From Jackrogersella multiformis (taxonomy: Eukaryota; Ascomycota; Sordariomycetes; Xylariales; Hypoxylaceae): a stretch of DNA of 64,000 nucleotides. A model generated the notes under the pieces. The model was not told where the DNA came from. It was given only the letters and a program-made list of their open reading frames with translations, and searched no databases. Where the stretch lies: contig CADCXD010000008.1 in NCBI GenBank assembly GCA_902806575.1, forward strand, positions 310,001 to 374,000. The letters run 5' to 3'. Positions 10,747 through 24,300 of this stretch are shown here, one piece after another (position 1 is the stretch's first letter; each line of letters begins with the position of its first letter). Both the position numbers and the translations under genes were made by a program.

Positions 10747-13700
10747 CTAGGAGGCGACCGCACTAGCCAAAGATTCCCAACCACTACTGCTCCATGGAGC
10801 GATGAAGATTGCCGTCTGAGCATCAGCAGGCTTGCCGGTCCCTGCGTATGCATCGGCAAGGTCTACGGCACCAAGTTCGCCTCTAGGCGGGATAGCTTTC
10901 AATGCTACCTTCAGCGCCATATCTGCTGGATACTCCTCTCCAGTGAGCTCGGCTAGCCTAGACCAGCCGTGCGGTAGGTGCGGGTATAGCATAACGTCGT
11001 TTTGGAGTTGACTAAGGACATCATTTTCTGTGCTGTTCTCTGACAAAGCAGCAACAGCGCGGAATACCTCTCCAATTTGAGAATGCTCTGCATCGGTGAC
11101 CTTATCACTGGTACGAAGCATCTGAAGCTCGGAGGTAACGGCGTCCAGGGATTCTTCGTCCTCATCAAGCAATGCTACGATACCCAAGAGAAGCACGGAC
11201 TGTACGTGACTTGAATCACTCTCGATCACGTCAAATAAAACAGTGCGTGCTCTTTCTCGAGCTTCGTCGGTGCCGGTGGCCCATAACATCTGAGCTAGGA
11301 TGCAGACGGCATCGGGGTTGCCGCTGGACTCGTCAAGTGCGGTCTCGAAGTACGACACAGCTGCTTCAACATTTTTGGAAAAATATTCTGCCAGACCGAC
11401 AGTCAGATGTGCTGATAGTCGAGCTGTCTTGCGCTGTTCGGCTGTGAGCTCGTTTGCAGACTCGTCGCTGCTTAACTGTAAGGCCAGCTCTCCGCACTTA
11501 GAAGCTTTTGCATATTCACCAGCTGAAAGATACGACCGAGCGAGATCCGTTTTGGCTAACGCAAACCGTGCGAGGGATTCCGCAGATTCAGTAGCTTCAA
11601 ACTTGGCCTCCAGCTGTTCGCAGGTTTTCTCGAGCGTATCTATAGCCCTAAGGCTGTCGTTTGTACGCTCTTGATATAGCGTTGAAAGGTGCTGATAAGC
11701 AAGGTCTTGCGGATCGAGACGTCGTAGCTGGGCGAGACCGAACAGTGGCTGGATGAGAGACGTGACACTCAAATTCGAAGGGTTTGTGAGGATATGGTCG
11801 AATAGAGATGTTGGGTACTGACGTCTGGTTAGAAGTGAGGATGACTCCGAGATATCCATCGCATGAGTGAAAAGACCACGAGCTTCTTTTGGGTCACCAT
11901 ATAGAAGGGCGACAAAGCCTTGGCCTAACCAAGCATGGGCATAATCGGGGTCGTTCGACTGTGCTCGCGTGAAGGCTTCGTTCGCGAGCTGAATGTCGTT
12001 TTGAAGAAGTGCCAAAGCGCCAAGGTTGGACCATGCATGCGCGCTTCTTTCGTTGAGAAACAAGCCTCGGACGAATGCATGCTGCGCCACCGACGGATTA
12101 ATCTCGCTGGTGACGACACCTAATGAGTTCCAGAATTCCGAGTTGCCAGCCTCAAGCTCTATCGCACGTTTGAAGCACCGTATGGCGGCCTTCTGGTACC
12201 TACTGGTCTGAACACGAAGCTCAGGAGGAAGGCAGAGGTGAGTTCGGTGTTCAGCCCAGCCTAAGTTGTAGTATGCAACGGCCTGGGCATGGACGTCATT
12301 GGCCGATTCGTATATTGCTCGCTTATGGGCTAGAATAGTTGCATGAAGACACCGCGTAAGATCTACACCAAGCTGTTCGTCGTCGGAAAAGATACCGTCG
12401 GCGAAAACAACTTCTTTGCCTACCCTATCCACATCCTCTAGCACCGCGTAGGCGGACTTGTCCTCCGTGCCTAGGTTGAGTAGCTTCCGAAGGGTGTCGG
12501 TAGGGAAATAGTGGACTTGACTTTGAACAGAAGAGAAGATGGAACATGAATCGCCTATTGCCTTCCAAAAGTTGAATGTTTTGCATATGTGAGTGGGCAC
12601 AATGAGAGCGAAAGAGAGAGTTCCGGCAGCTAACTCGACTGATTTACCGAATAAGCCCTTCTCTACGGAGTCCAATGCATTCTCGACCATTGTTTGCATC
12701 AAGGCTATGGCAACACCCTCCTCGTCCGGCCGATTTGATATGACCTCACGGTATAGAGAAATAGCTTCGTCGAACTCGCCAAGCTCGCGCTTAACGTTGG
12801 CGAGCATATACTTGGTAAACCATGTATCGCCGAGCTTCTTGGTATCCTCGCGTTCTTCTAGTCTCTGGGCATTCTGAATCGCTTTCGTCGCGGATATGTA
12901 TCGTCCGGAATTATGATAGCTTTCCCCAAGGCCAACCCATGAATGGTAATCCTCGGGAGCGATCCGTAGTGCCTGCTGAAATGACACGATAGCCTTGGCA
13001 TAATCTTGCTTATTCAGCTCAGCGACTCCCAGAGCAGAGAGGGGCCAACTAATTCCCTTCTTCTTGGAACCGGGAGGAGGCCTGACTCTACCCGAATCCA
13101 CGACTCTCTGCGCCACGAGTTCGACTCGATCCCAATCTCCATCATCGGCAAACGACCGTGCAAGTCTTTCAGCAGACTCGACCTCTGAGGAGGAGAGCTC
13201 CACGGCCTTGAGAAAGCATTTCCGCGCCCTTTTCTTGTCCTTCGCATAGTCTGCATAGTATATGCCAAGACTGCTGTACGCCGGCGCGTAATTGAAGTTA
13301 CTCTTCAACGCGTCTAGAAAGTAAGCGTACGCACCGCTTCGGTTCTTCCTGGCAGATTGTGCGGGATCAAGATTCCAGATACAGCAACCTAGTCGATACT
13401 GTGTCTGTGCTAGTAAATCCCTGGAAACCGAAGCGCGGATCATCAACGGTAAAAGGGATTCGAGCTCTGCCTTGCCGCGCGTATAATCACCCTTTAATGC
13501 ATACAACCAACCAACTTCGGCACGTACGCGCAGGTTACCGCTATCACCTTCGAGTGCTCGTGTTAGAAACTCGATCGCTTGGTCAAACTCCTCCTCCTCT
13601 TCGTAAATTAGACCAACACCAATCATAGCTGGTGTCGAGGTAGGGTCTACTTCAAGCACCTTGTCAAAAAGGAACTTTGCTTCGGCATGGTTTCTTGGAG

Positions 13701-15078
13701 ATTGATAGAAAACCAACGCAGTACCCAAGTAGAGCATGAAAGACTGGTTGGCGTTCGTGAAGACTTTCCCCGTTTTCTCTGTTTCTGAAACCATAGTCTT
13801 CATCGCTTTCCTCATAAGTTCGACGTTGCTCTCGTGTTCTTCTAGATGTTGGTAGTACTCCCCCATCAGTCTGTGAGCAAGTAAGGAGTTGGTAGTTGAT
13901 ATCCCCTCCGTCATCATTAAAAGCCTGTCCTCCTCGGTGTATGGTATTACCGAGGTCGGTGCGCCGCCGTCTTCATCGTCCTCACTTTCGTCATCCGACT
14001 TTGAAGTATGCGCAGGCGTTGCAGTCTCTACGACCTTCTTCGGGAAGGGCGACAGGTCGCTTGTCATGAATCCGGTCAAGACACGATAGAGATCGCTGTC
14101 GGGGAAGAAAGAACAGTACTCATTGAGAACATTAACGTCCCAGTCCTTGATCTCTTTATGATCATGCCATTCAATCGCGATATCCCAAGCAAGCTTGAAA
14201 GGATGCTTTATGATGACCATGTCGTTGGACAGCTTCTGGACTATTTGGAGCTCGGCAGCCTTGTCTGGAGCTGGAAGGACCAGAAGACGATCATATCGGA
14301 ATTGAAGTAATTTCTCCTCGTACTGGCGCCGGACGTCATCATCTTGAGTCCAAAGCGTCAGCTGTTCGTAGACATTGCATAGCTGGTTTTGACACAGAAC
14401 TTCTCGGTTGACCTCGAGAGTGACCTCGCTGAGCTTAGCACCCAACCTCGTGCGGCGTTCACCAATAAGTGTGTTGATACGTTTTTTCTCGTCTACTTCT
14501 AGGATCTGGGCTATTGTATCGTAAGTTTTGGCAGGGTGTGGGACACGACCCTCGAGGGCAGGGTAGATGGGACTGTTAGGGAGTATGAGACTAAGTGCTT
14601 GGACGTATTGAGCTCGATCACCACGGGTACGAGCGAAGTCAATGAACTTGTCTATAACGTCTTGGCACTTATACATGTCATTAGCATCCCTGAAGATTTC
14701 GGCGAGTTTGAGAGCAGCGACCTGGTATTTTGGGATGGCGCTTGAGCCTTGCCTCTCGTAAATCTTGACCAGGCCTTGCCATGCCTGAGCATCAGATCGA
14801 ATACCGATAGCAGTCTGATATGCCAACTCAGCCAGTTCTGGTTGGTTTCTCCTGTCTAAGGCGAATGCCTTGAACACGTGACTGGGGATGAATGTTAGAT
14901 TCTACAAGAGATAATGGTCATCTAAATAGATGGGACTAATAAATAGGACTACTACGTACGCTTGGTAGCTATTCGGATCTCTGCTGATGACATTTTCGGC
15001 CTGTGCCAAAGCGTCGTCCCATTTTTGCTGGCGAATAGCATCGTTAATAGCCTTCAATGAGGCCTTGATGCTCGCCAT
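10747..15078 (-). CDS. SKI3: Superkiller protein 3 (TPR scaffold of the SKI complex)
   Basis: Ski3 is the tetratricopeptide scaffold that, with Ski2 helicase and Ski8, feeds mRNA to the cytoplasmic exosome for 3'-5' decay. Two exons: 15078-14960 (39 codons, MASIKASLKAINDAI) and 14881-10747. The 78-nt intron has a GTACGT donor and CCCAG acceptor, and the phase is kept (Ala split across the junction). The product is 1,417 aa, close to yeast Ski3 at about 1,430. TPR units recur along the whole length, e.g. AKFLFDKVLEVDPTSTPAM, YAKAIVSFQQALRIAPED and ANEAFTRAQSNDPDYAHAW. The N-terminal TPR (ALAQAENVISRDPNSYQA) is split by the intron. An acidic DDESEDDED loop lies around residue 300. No membrane segment or signal peptide is seen. 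The gene is intact with no internal stops. Confidence 0.92.
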
Positions 15079-15573
15079 CTTAAGGGAGGTGCACCAGGGG
15101 TGCTCGGGTTCATGTCTTGGGGTGACCTGTATGATGGAGTTGGCATGAGTGCGTTTGACAATTTCATCATTGATTTTTTTCAAGAAGTAGTTTTAGGTAT
15201 TGGGTTGAAGCACGGCAAAGATTCGTTTCCTGCAGGTGGTGTGGCACAGAAAGTGGACCGCGGAGAAACACCGGATATATTAGGTAAGTACCTTTACTGA
15301 GTTCCGTACCTTCAATGTTCTTAGTACCTACCTAGGTAGGTAAGTAGGTACCTAGGTATCTAAGTATCCATCTAGGCGAACTTGGTCGGGAGAATATCGG
15401 CTCTTACGTTGTCAGGTTGTCGTGTTAATGGTCAGGTTGTGGTGCTTATCACAGACCATTGGATCCCAAGACCTCCAATGAATCGCTATTTATCGCCTAG
15501 ACCAGGGGCAGTCATGTAATATTACAAGCTCATTTTCCAGCTTCTAACTTAACTCTACTATGCAGCTATGTAC

Positions 15574-15610
15574 AACTGTACTATTAACTGTACTATTAAC
15601 TGTACTATTA
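15574..15610. repeat. 12-bp tandem repeat, three copies
   Basis: The unit AACTGTACTATT occurs three times head to tail, followed by a partial fourth base. It is about 600 bp upstream of the GH5 start and 500 bp upstream of the SKI3 start. No function is evident. Confidence 0.9.
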
Positions 15611-16091
15611 TATTGCCGCCACATCGGATCGACAGCTGCGGATTCGTGTCAATCGTCTTATTGAATCCAACGATCTGAACAAGTTTAAATAAAGTTAGCT
15701 ACCTAAGTAGACAACCATTTCAATTATAAGACCTCTCTGCGTTCTTTCAGCTTCTTCCCCCATACCTATTATCTTAGGTACAGATCTGTACCTACCTCAT
15801 ATCTTACTTACATCCATGGATGTTCTGCTGCTACTCTAAAAGGAAAGTGCTAAGAGTCAGGGTTCTTTACTATTTCCAATCTCCTCCCTTGGCTGCCTTG
15901 GTACCTAGGTACCCAACGGTTCCTAATTCGCTAGATCCCTACTCGGACGTCATCGCCGTTTACAAGGTTCGGATCCGTAGTTACATCCGTGTTCTCAGTT
16001 GGAAACTAAGTGCATACATACTACCTACCCTAGGTACCTCTTAAACCTTACTGTACCATCGCTTTTCGTTTCCTCTAAAAGTCGTTCTGAA

Positions 16092-16126
16092 TACCTGCCT
16101 ATACCTATACCTATACCTATAGGTAT
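16092..16126. repeat. CCTATA tandem array
   Basis: Repeated ATACCT units, ending in a short inverted copy (CCTATAGG). The array is about 85-115 bp upstream of the GH5 start codon, so probably in its 5' leader or core promoter. Confidence 0.8.
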
Positions 16127-16207
16127 TATATTCATTGAGAGTTTTGTCTGATCCGGATAATTATTGACAATTAACTTGCCTAACTCTCATCTTCCGGACA
16201 CCTCTTC

Positions 16208-18675
16208 ATGGCTTCCCCACTACGACTTATTATCGAGGACGGTCATTTCCAAGATGCACACGGGAGACATGTCTTGTTAAGGGGCATCAATGTCGCAGGC
16301 GATGCTAAGCTGCCCAGTCAGCCCGATGTGCCTTCGCATGTCGCCCAAGACTTCTTCGATGGCGACAACGTGAAATTCCACAACCGACCTTTTCGAAAAG
16401 AAGATGCCCATATACACTTCTCCCGCTTAAAACGTTTCGGGTATAACACCATTCGCTATGTCTTCACCTGGGAGGCTATCGAGGCCGCTGGTCCCGGGAA
16501 GTACGACGAGGTCTGGATCCAACACACTATTGAGATTTTGAGGACGGCTAAGGACTACGGCTTCTATATATTTATGGATCCGCATCAGGATGTCGTATGT
16601 GCTTCCAATTGACTATTATACATGTACTATGCACGTATGTATGCGTATGTGTGCGTATGTGCGCTAACTATGACAATCACTTAGTGGTCGCGGTACTGTG
16701 GCGGATCTGGCGCTCCCATGTGGACGATCTACGCTTGCGGGTTGAATCCTCAGAGTTTCGCTGCTACCGAGGCCGCCATCGTGCATAATACGTATCCCGA
16801 ACCCGACAAATTCCCAAAAATGATCTGGTCCACCAACTATTACCGACTAGCGGCGGCTACCATATTCACTCTCTTCTTCGCCGGACGAGATTTCGCTCCG
16901 AAGTGTATAATAGACGGCGTAAATATTCAAGACTATCTACAAGGACACCTCATACGTGCCTGTGAGCATCTAGCTAAACGCATACACGAAGCCGGCGACG
17001 TTGAAAATGATATCGTTTTTGGTTGGGAGAGTATGAACGAACCGGGTAGGGGCATGATTGGGCATGTTGACTTGAGTGTTATCCCGGACGAACAAAAACT
17101 CAAAAAGGGCACATCTCCGACACTGTGGCAGGCAATCCTAACGGGGTCCGGACGAGCGTGCGAAGTTGATACATGGGAGATGGGAGGCTTAGGTCCATAC
17201 AAGGATGGGCGTACTCTGATCGATCCCCACGGCGAGATAGCCTGGTTACCGGGAGATTATGACGACTCCCGATACGGTTGGAAGAGGGATCCTGACTGGA
17301 AGTTGGGAGAGTGTATCTGGGCCCAACACGGAGTGTGGGATCCTTCTACAGATATACTTCTGCGGAAGGATTACTTCGAGAAACACCCAACTACCGGCGA
17401 CAAATTGGACTTCCATACATTCACGAACACGTACTTCATGGCCTTCTATCGCATATATCGCGATGCTATCAGGGGTATCCACAAGGATGCGATCATGCTA
17501 TGTCAACCGCCAACCTTAGAAATACCCCCTAGTATCAAAGGCACCGAAGACGACGACCCGAACATGGTATATGCGCCTCACTATTACGATGGAATAACTC
17601 TCATGACCAAGAAGTGGAATCGGACGTGGAATGTGGACGTTTTTGGAGTTCTTCGTGGTCGTTATTGGCACCCTGCTTTCGCTATTAAGATCGGCGAGAC
17701 AGCTATCCGAAACTGCTTCAAGGAGCAGCTAGCGGCCATGAAGAAAGAAGGCCAGGACTATATGGGGAATCACCCGTGCATTCTGACTGAATTCGGTATC
17801 CCATACGATATGGATGATAAATATGCCTACAAGACGGGTGATTATTCAAGCCAATCTGCGGCTATGGATGCAAATCACTTTGCCGTGGAGGGTGCGCTGA
17901 TGGAGGGGTATACGTTATGGGTGTATACAGCGACGGTAAGGCTCGCCATATATGAAACTTGTATTTTTGGCTCGCTGCTAACTGTACCCAGAATGATCAC
18001 GAGCGAGGTGACCAATGGAATGGGGAGGATTTGTCTATTTTTTCTGTTGATGATCAGACTTTGCCAGTCTCCTCTATTCCTCGGACGCCTGATTTTAACC
18101 AATCAACCTCCAGCCTGTTGAAAACAGCCACGACCAGTAGTAGTAGTAGAAAAGAGGTAGAAGATGAGACCTCGGTCACGCCCGCTAATTTGAAGCGCAC
18201 TATGACGAACCCCTCAATCGCGTCGACACCAACTAGCCAAAATCCCGAATTGACTAACGCCCCTGGCTATCGTGCCGCAGAAGCCTATGTTCGCCCTGCG
18301 CCGATAACTACGAACGGCCCTATTTTAAACTACGTTTTTGACCTCAAGAATTGCGAGTTCTCTCTAGAAATCGAAGGAACCAATGCCGAATCGGAGAACT
18401 TCCCTACGACGGTGTTCTTGCCGGAATATCATTTCCCCAAGGACCAATGCACGGTAGTCGTCAGCTCCGGCAAGTGGGAGATCAGTACGGACGATGACGA
18501 ACGCACATGGATCCAGAAGTTCCGCTGGTGGCATGGTGCTGGCAAGCAGACCCTCAAGGTGACTGGCCTCATAAGGCCGCATAACACTTTGGCTGGCACG
18601 GCCGAGGAGGCTGGATACCTGGAGCAATGCCAACAAGCCTATGCGTTCAACCTCAAAGATTGCATCGTCATGTAA
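16208..18675 (+). CDS. GH5 glycosidase, EGCrP/Sgl1-like steryl-glucoside or glucosylceramide hydrolase
   Basis: Three exons: 16208-16594, 16685-17935 and 17992-18675. Introns are 90 and 56 nt (GTATGT/TTAG and GTAAGG/CCAG), both phase 0. The product is 773 aa. The N-terminal GH5 barrel opens with DGHFQDAHGRHVLLRGINVAGDA. The acid/base Glu sits in ESMNEPG at residue 248, and the nucleophile Glu in LTEFGIPYD at residue 498. The WSRYCGGSGAPMWT segment and a long C-terminal extension match fungal intracellular ergosteryl-beta-glucosidase/glucosylceramidase (subfamily GH5_12; EGCrP in Cryptococcus, Egh1 in yeast). After the barrel comes a Ser/Thr-rich linker (about residues 570-635), then a beta-rich C-terminal domain. 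There is no signal peptide, consistent with an intracellular enzyme that recycles glycolipid. Whether sterol glucoside or ceramide is the main substrate cannot be read from the sequence. Confidence 0.88.
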
Positions 18676-21345
18676 TTGACGTCGCTGTTCTGTGAGTATA
18701 TGTATGTAATCATTCTCGCATTTGCGATTTCTTGCGGCTAGATCTCGCGATGCTGGCTGCCTCGGCTTGGCAATGGTTGAAAGCCCTGTGTTTAGGATTT
18801 TGGGTTGCACGACTTATAATGCCAGGCACGTAAGATGACGAGTAATCTTGACCAAGACACATTGGAACCGCATGTCTCTGCGACATCGACCATTCCTGCA
18901 AGGTACACCGGGTGCATCATTCATTTATATATGTTATTATCTGTATTTCTGAGGGCCCCCAATATGGCGTACCTCCGAGGGATCTGGAACCAGTAGTGAT
19001 GACCAGCACGTGGATGCGAGTGGTGAGGAATCAGAGATGCAGGAGGTTTTTATTGTTGTTTCGTCATGCCCTCCATGATAACCGATTTATCCTAGTTCGA
19101 CATCGTAAGTAGTGGCTCAGCTGTACTTGAGCCTCATGCAGAGACTACCACCAAGGGATCCTACGATCCAGAGTTGATACATTTGCGATGTTACCCCCTT
19201 TTTTAATCTTGTCGACAATGAATAATGGTCCTGGAAGATGATTTTAGTAGAAAATGTCCGGCAGAAGATATGAATAACTTTTGTCTCTATATAGTTAGTT
19301 AGGTAGGTATGTGGTTACCTAGGAGGCAGTCACTCTAATAGGCAGATATAAAAGTTTCAAGCAATGACGATACAAGTGTGCGGTGGCATCTAGGGAATGT
19401 CCGGCCGCATCAACCGAAGTCTCGGGATACTTCCCATGCCGATCGTATCCGGATCGGGTCTAGATTCATGGTGCAGTCCTGCAGCTGCGGGTGCTTCGCT
19501 CCAAGAGTGGGCCAAATAGGATACTCGGTGGACGAATGCAATGCATCCAGCGCATCAAGCAAATAGGATGATGCCCTTGTGTCTTCCCTGACTGCCTGAT
19601 GGTTGCCAACTTGCAGAGTTGGGAGGTACGCAGACCCTGCACTATACTAGTTTTCTTACGCGTCTCCTGGCTTCGCTTCACTTGGCTTTACTTCTTGTTG
19701 GAAGGAGTAAATCTGGTACCTAGCGTAGTAGTAGTATGGAATTGTAAATTGTAAATTGTAGATGGTGCCGGTAGGTGTGTTGGACTGATAATGAGGATAT
19801 TTTCTAATCGAGACAAGCGTCTTTCGTATTATAATTTTGTAATTTTATAATTTAGTTTGTTTCCCTCCTTCCTCACGAACGGCAAGAGATAATTGTACGC
19901 ACCATTAGAGAAAAACGAGATTAGATATCTGACCACAAAGCCCACAATTCAATGTTTACATACATAGTACTATGTACGTACCTATGTATGTGCACATCGA
20001 CATTCAATGCAATTGGGTTCTAGCTTTGATTCAAATTTTGCCTCGCCCCTTGCGACGGTCGTCCTGCTGCTTTCCGATCCTAAGCCAATCAGCTCGCTCG
20101 TCTTTTATTTTATCTGAATTGCGTACTTTCCGAGAGACGAATCATATTAGACGTTAAAGATGAGCATATAGGGGTGCGTATTACCTACCTATCCTATACC
20201 TATGATATTATTAAGATCCGTGGATTGGATATATAATATATATGTACCTGTATTATATATGTATGTAGGTATTATGTGTATTATTATACTACCTACCTAC
20301 ATATATATATGTACTAGGTAGTATTTAGGTAGTGTATATGTCACTAAACTCGAATCGGGTGGATGGTCTCCATTATTCGTTGCTTGTAAGCGCATAGCCG
20401 CCGGCCTCTCACGCTACTGTGGGAAGGTACTACATAGGTACCTAGTGCGTATGACTGCAAAGTAAAGTGAGGCCTACATAGTGGGAGGGTGGGAGGTTCC
20501 CCTGCTTGCCTTTGGAGGGGGAAGTAGCAATTGCCCCGACTTTGTACGTAGGACCAGAAAAACGGGACCTTGACAACGTTAGGAAACGATTTGATCTTCG
20601 TTTTTCCCCAACGCTAACGATAAGAACTAAGAACTTCAACTTCTTAATATCGCTACCCGCCAGAGCATCACGACGTCGACAACGACGACAACGACGACAA
20701 CGACACATAAGACGACGAAGGCAACAAAACCGAATACCACAGTATATATCTAATTTCACAATACAAATAATTATCATCGTTACCTAGGTAGTTAGCCATG
20801 GTGTCCGCCGCCGTTGTTGTCGCAGTCTTACTCAAATCGTGACTGGGGCCTCTCGCAGAATTCTTTGTCTACCTAGGTAGGTTCTAGGTATTCTGCTCAC
20901 CCACTCGTTTGAAGGAAAAGAAGAAGAACAGAACAAAACAAGCCAAACCAAACCAAAAGGTCAACAAATGAATCAATTTATCCTTTGAGATACTCCCCAG
21001 TCGATTATCTCGCGCGAGACGAGTTTGTAAAGTCGGTGACCTCGATCGCAACCATATCCGCTGCCGCCACGGCCGACCCTTGGCGATCATCTCGTATCTT
21101 ATGCGAAGCCCCATTGTTACAGCCTTCTGCTGTTTATCTTGGCCTTGTTGTCGCTCATCTCTTGGCTGTACCTTTTGAAATCTCACTGTTCAAATTGTCT
21201 TCTATCGAGTGCTCGACCTCGACCTCGACCTCGACGGCTCGTGCGATTCCCCCGGCTCGGACTCGAATGCTTATTCGCCGTTATACGCTCGATTAGAAGC
21301 GACTCAACTCATGCAGTGCTATCCTTTCTCCTACATATATCCACC
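18676..21345. other. Intergenic region and long 5' leader/promoter of BCK1
   Basis: A 2.67-kb stretch without a supported gene. Bases 20,170-20,340 are AT-rich with nested TATATA/GTACCTA palindromes. A CGACAA-type triplet tract runs at about 20,672-20,705, and (CGACCT)4 at about 21,213-21,236. The MAPKKK frame is open upstream of its ATG back to about 21,139, but this looks like leader sequence. CCTAGGTA palindromes lie at 20,783 and 20,872. Confidence 0.6.
21213..21236. repeat. CGACCT hexamer repeat in BCK1 leader
   Basis: About four tandem copies of CGACCT, ending in CGACGG, roughly 110 bp upstream of the MAPKKK start codon. It could be transcribed as part of the 5' leader. Confidence 0.8.
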
Positions 21346-24300
21346 ATGTATCAAAATCCACAACAGAACCAGGCGCGGCCCTTCCAGGTTCCGCCGCCTC
21401 CGCCGATGTCACCGCCTGTCGCTGGTCAGCCTGGACAGCTTAATACCATGATTAATATCCCACCCCCGCCACCTAGGTATCCAAGTGCCCCATCAGGGAC
21501 TGGCGGCGTGGTGTTGCCTCCACCTCCTGGTCCTCCGCCGAACAGCGCTCTAGGCCCGCAACCTCCATGGCAAGCCAGTTGGGGACGAACGTACAATGGA
21601 CAGCCCAGCTTCGCGATCCCGCCTCCGCCCGCGGGTGGTCCCGTACCAACGTACAATCCAAAACTCCATTCCCAAGCTTCGAACGGGACCCTATCCATCC
21701 CTCCACCCCCGCCACCAGCTGAACTCATGTCTGGCACATACAGACCTGGAAACGACTCGAACGAAGCGATGGTGTCTGCAACATATATACCGGGAGGCGA
21801 TACGTATGGAGAGGGTGTTGGAATACCCGGTTTCTTCCCGGACGATTCGGCAACGCAGTCGACGACCACCCAAAGTTCGTGGCCCACAAGTAACCAGGCG
21901 AGTAGTATGAATACCATGAACACCATGAGCACCATGTCCTCCGATGACACCAATCGTGGGTTGCTATACGCCAATGCGTTTAACAACCGGATGCTATCGA
22001 CGAATTCGAACGCGACCATGATTCATTCCGAGATTGCTCCCGAACTAGCTGCAAAATGGCCGTTGGATCATGTACTGCTATGGCTGGCCGCGAACCACTT
22101 CTCCAAGGAATGGCAGGAGACGTTTAAGAACCTTAACATTCATGGAGTGCAGTTCCTCGAGCTTGGTAGTCAAAAGGGCGGCAGAGGGAATTTTGGTATG
22201 ATGCACCAGCTCGTGTATCCGCGATTAGCGCAGGAGTGTGTCAACAATAACACTAGCTGGGACCAACCCCGAGAGAGGGAGGAGGGAAAGCGGATGCGCC
22301 GTCTTATACGAAGCATAGTCACTGGGAAGCCAATCGACAGCACGAAGACGTTGCCGTCTCACGCCAGTAAAGAGTCTCTTACTAGCGGTCGCGCACAGAG
22401 CGCCGGCACAGATGCAGAGTCTCCGAATACTCCTATCAACGTCGGCCCCGGTATCAGGGGATTCTCCCAATCTCGATCTACCACCATGCCAACTCTCAAC
22501 AACACCATTAGCTCAGATTCTAACCACCGTGCCATGTTGAAGAACATTGATATTGACAGCAGCCGTAAGCTAAGCCCAAGTTTAAGTGAACACGGGGATG
22601 GCAACTATCGAGCAGCACTGCGAAGTGACAGCCCCGGGTCGAGCCCGAAATTATCAACCGCGTTTCTACCCCAACCTTCGTCGGGGAGCCTATCTCCTTC
22701 TAGTAGATTTCACCACAAATCCAGAAACAGCACCGACTCTGTTTCGTCAAATGCGGCAATATACGGTTCTGGCGTGCCACCGGAAGCCGGCCAGCTTCTA
22801 CGGAATGGGATGAGTGGGATTGGGGACATGATACATGCTAGCCGTAGCGATCGGCGGTATAACACCGATGGAAAACACTCAGAGTCTGATAACAGGCCTG
22901 GCTCGGCTGAGCCGTCTTCTGCAAGGGATAACAAAAGCTTTTTAAGTTTCTTGAAGCGGAAGAACAAGCAAAAAGACGATGGCTCGTTCCCTTCCCCGGA
23001 CGATGCGGATTCGCCTACAAGTCCAAATATGCTGAGGCCTCGGTTTGGAACCCCCCCGCCCGAAGCAGTTCAAGACTCGGCCCCGACATTTAGGCGCAAT
23101 AAAAACGGTCCTCGAGTATATATCCTCATCACAGTAGACGGGTGGAATTATCGACTGTGCGATGTCACTGACTGTGACACGGCTGCCGATCTGCGCTCTA
23201 ACATCTGTACACATCTAGGGTTCTCTGATCCAAGGGGGTTTGAGATATTCCTAACAGATTTAGGGCGCGACACGCACGACGAGGCACTCGAAGACCAAAG
23301 CTTATGGATCCACAAACGCAACAAGGGCGATGCTCATGGTACCCTGAAATTCTTCATCAAGATTGGCAAACCCAGCAATAATGGCATTATCCATCCAGCG
23401 TCGCTATCACCAGGTTATCTAGCTCCTAGCTCAAACATAAATGAGGACGCCTATGCTCACCTCAATGGACGGACTAGGTCAAGCTCGTCACCCCCTACTT
23501 CGAGGACTAATACAATTTCAGCCGGTTCGCCTCCAAATGACAATGAATTGGCTGTCAAAGCCAGCGAATATCGGGCTGAAGTCGGGAAGCAACAAGCAGC
23601 ATATCTTGCTAAACGAAGACTGGTTCTCAAAGAATCCTCCCCGCATGAAATCTCTCCCCAAACTGGAATTGTGGGTAGAAATGTAGACTTTGACCACCCG
23701 CGCCTCTCACCGTTTGAGGAAAAGAAACCAGATATCCTCTTCCCCCAGAGGAAAGCCCCCGCGCCGCCAGGCGTTGAGACCGCCACCTTAATCAAGGCGA
23801 ACTCGTTGAGTAAAAAGACAGGCCATACCATGCGGTCGTCTCAAGGTAGTACGGATGGATTCCCTAGCCCCCGGCGACCGACCACTTCAACAGGTGAGGC
23901 AAACCAAGATACATATCAGAGACGACCTGGTGCACCTCCTCCTGGTGCACCTCCTTCTCCGCCGGCAGGATCAGCTCTTGGCGCCTTGATAAATATGGGA
24001 AGTGCCTGGGGCCGGCTAGGTCGACCATCAGCCCCGGGACCACAACAACGTCCAGTATCGCCCCGGAATACCTCGGCACCCGCAGCTGGAGCGGACCCGG
24101 TAGAACAAAAAGGTAAGGGAGCAATGGCAAGCGTTGATTTTGGCATAACCACCCCGGGTCGTAGTAGTCGGTCAAGGTCTGGTTCACCCGGTTCCCTAAC
24201 CTGGGGCCGTGGTGACATACCATTCGTTGTACCAGACTACTCGCCCGGTGGCACCCCAATCCCCGGCAACCGGAAGAAACCAGAGCTAGAGTCGATTACT

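Larger units (their letters stand above)
15079..16207. promoter_or_regulatory. Divergent intergenic region SKI3 / GH5 glycosidase
   Basis: This 1.13-kb gap separates the two outward-reading genes and must contain both promoters. It holds dense CCTAGGTA palindromes at 15329-15365, a 12-bp tandem repeat at 15574-15610, and a CCTATA array at about 16100-16125, listed separately. No gene is supported. Confidence 0.55.

Noticed and set aside
10953..14745. Many open frames overlapping SKI3 on both strands
   Set aside because: Shadows of the 1,417-aa TPR gene; none has its own domain.
20170..20340. Replication origin or hairpin gene in the TATATA-rich palindromes
   Set aside because: Only low-complexity AT repeats are visible; no consensus supports a specific function.
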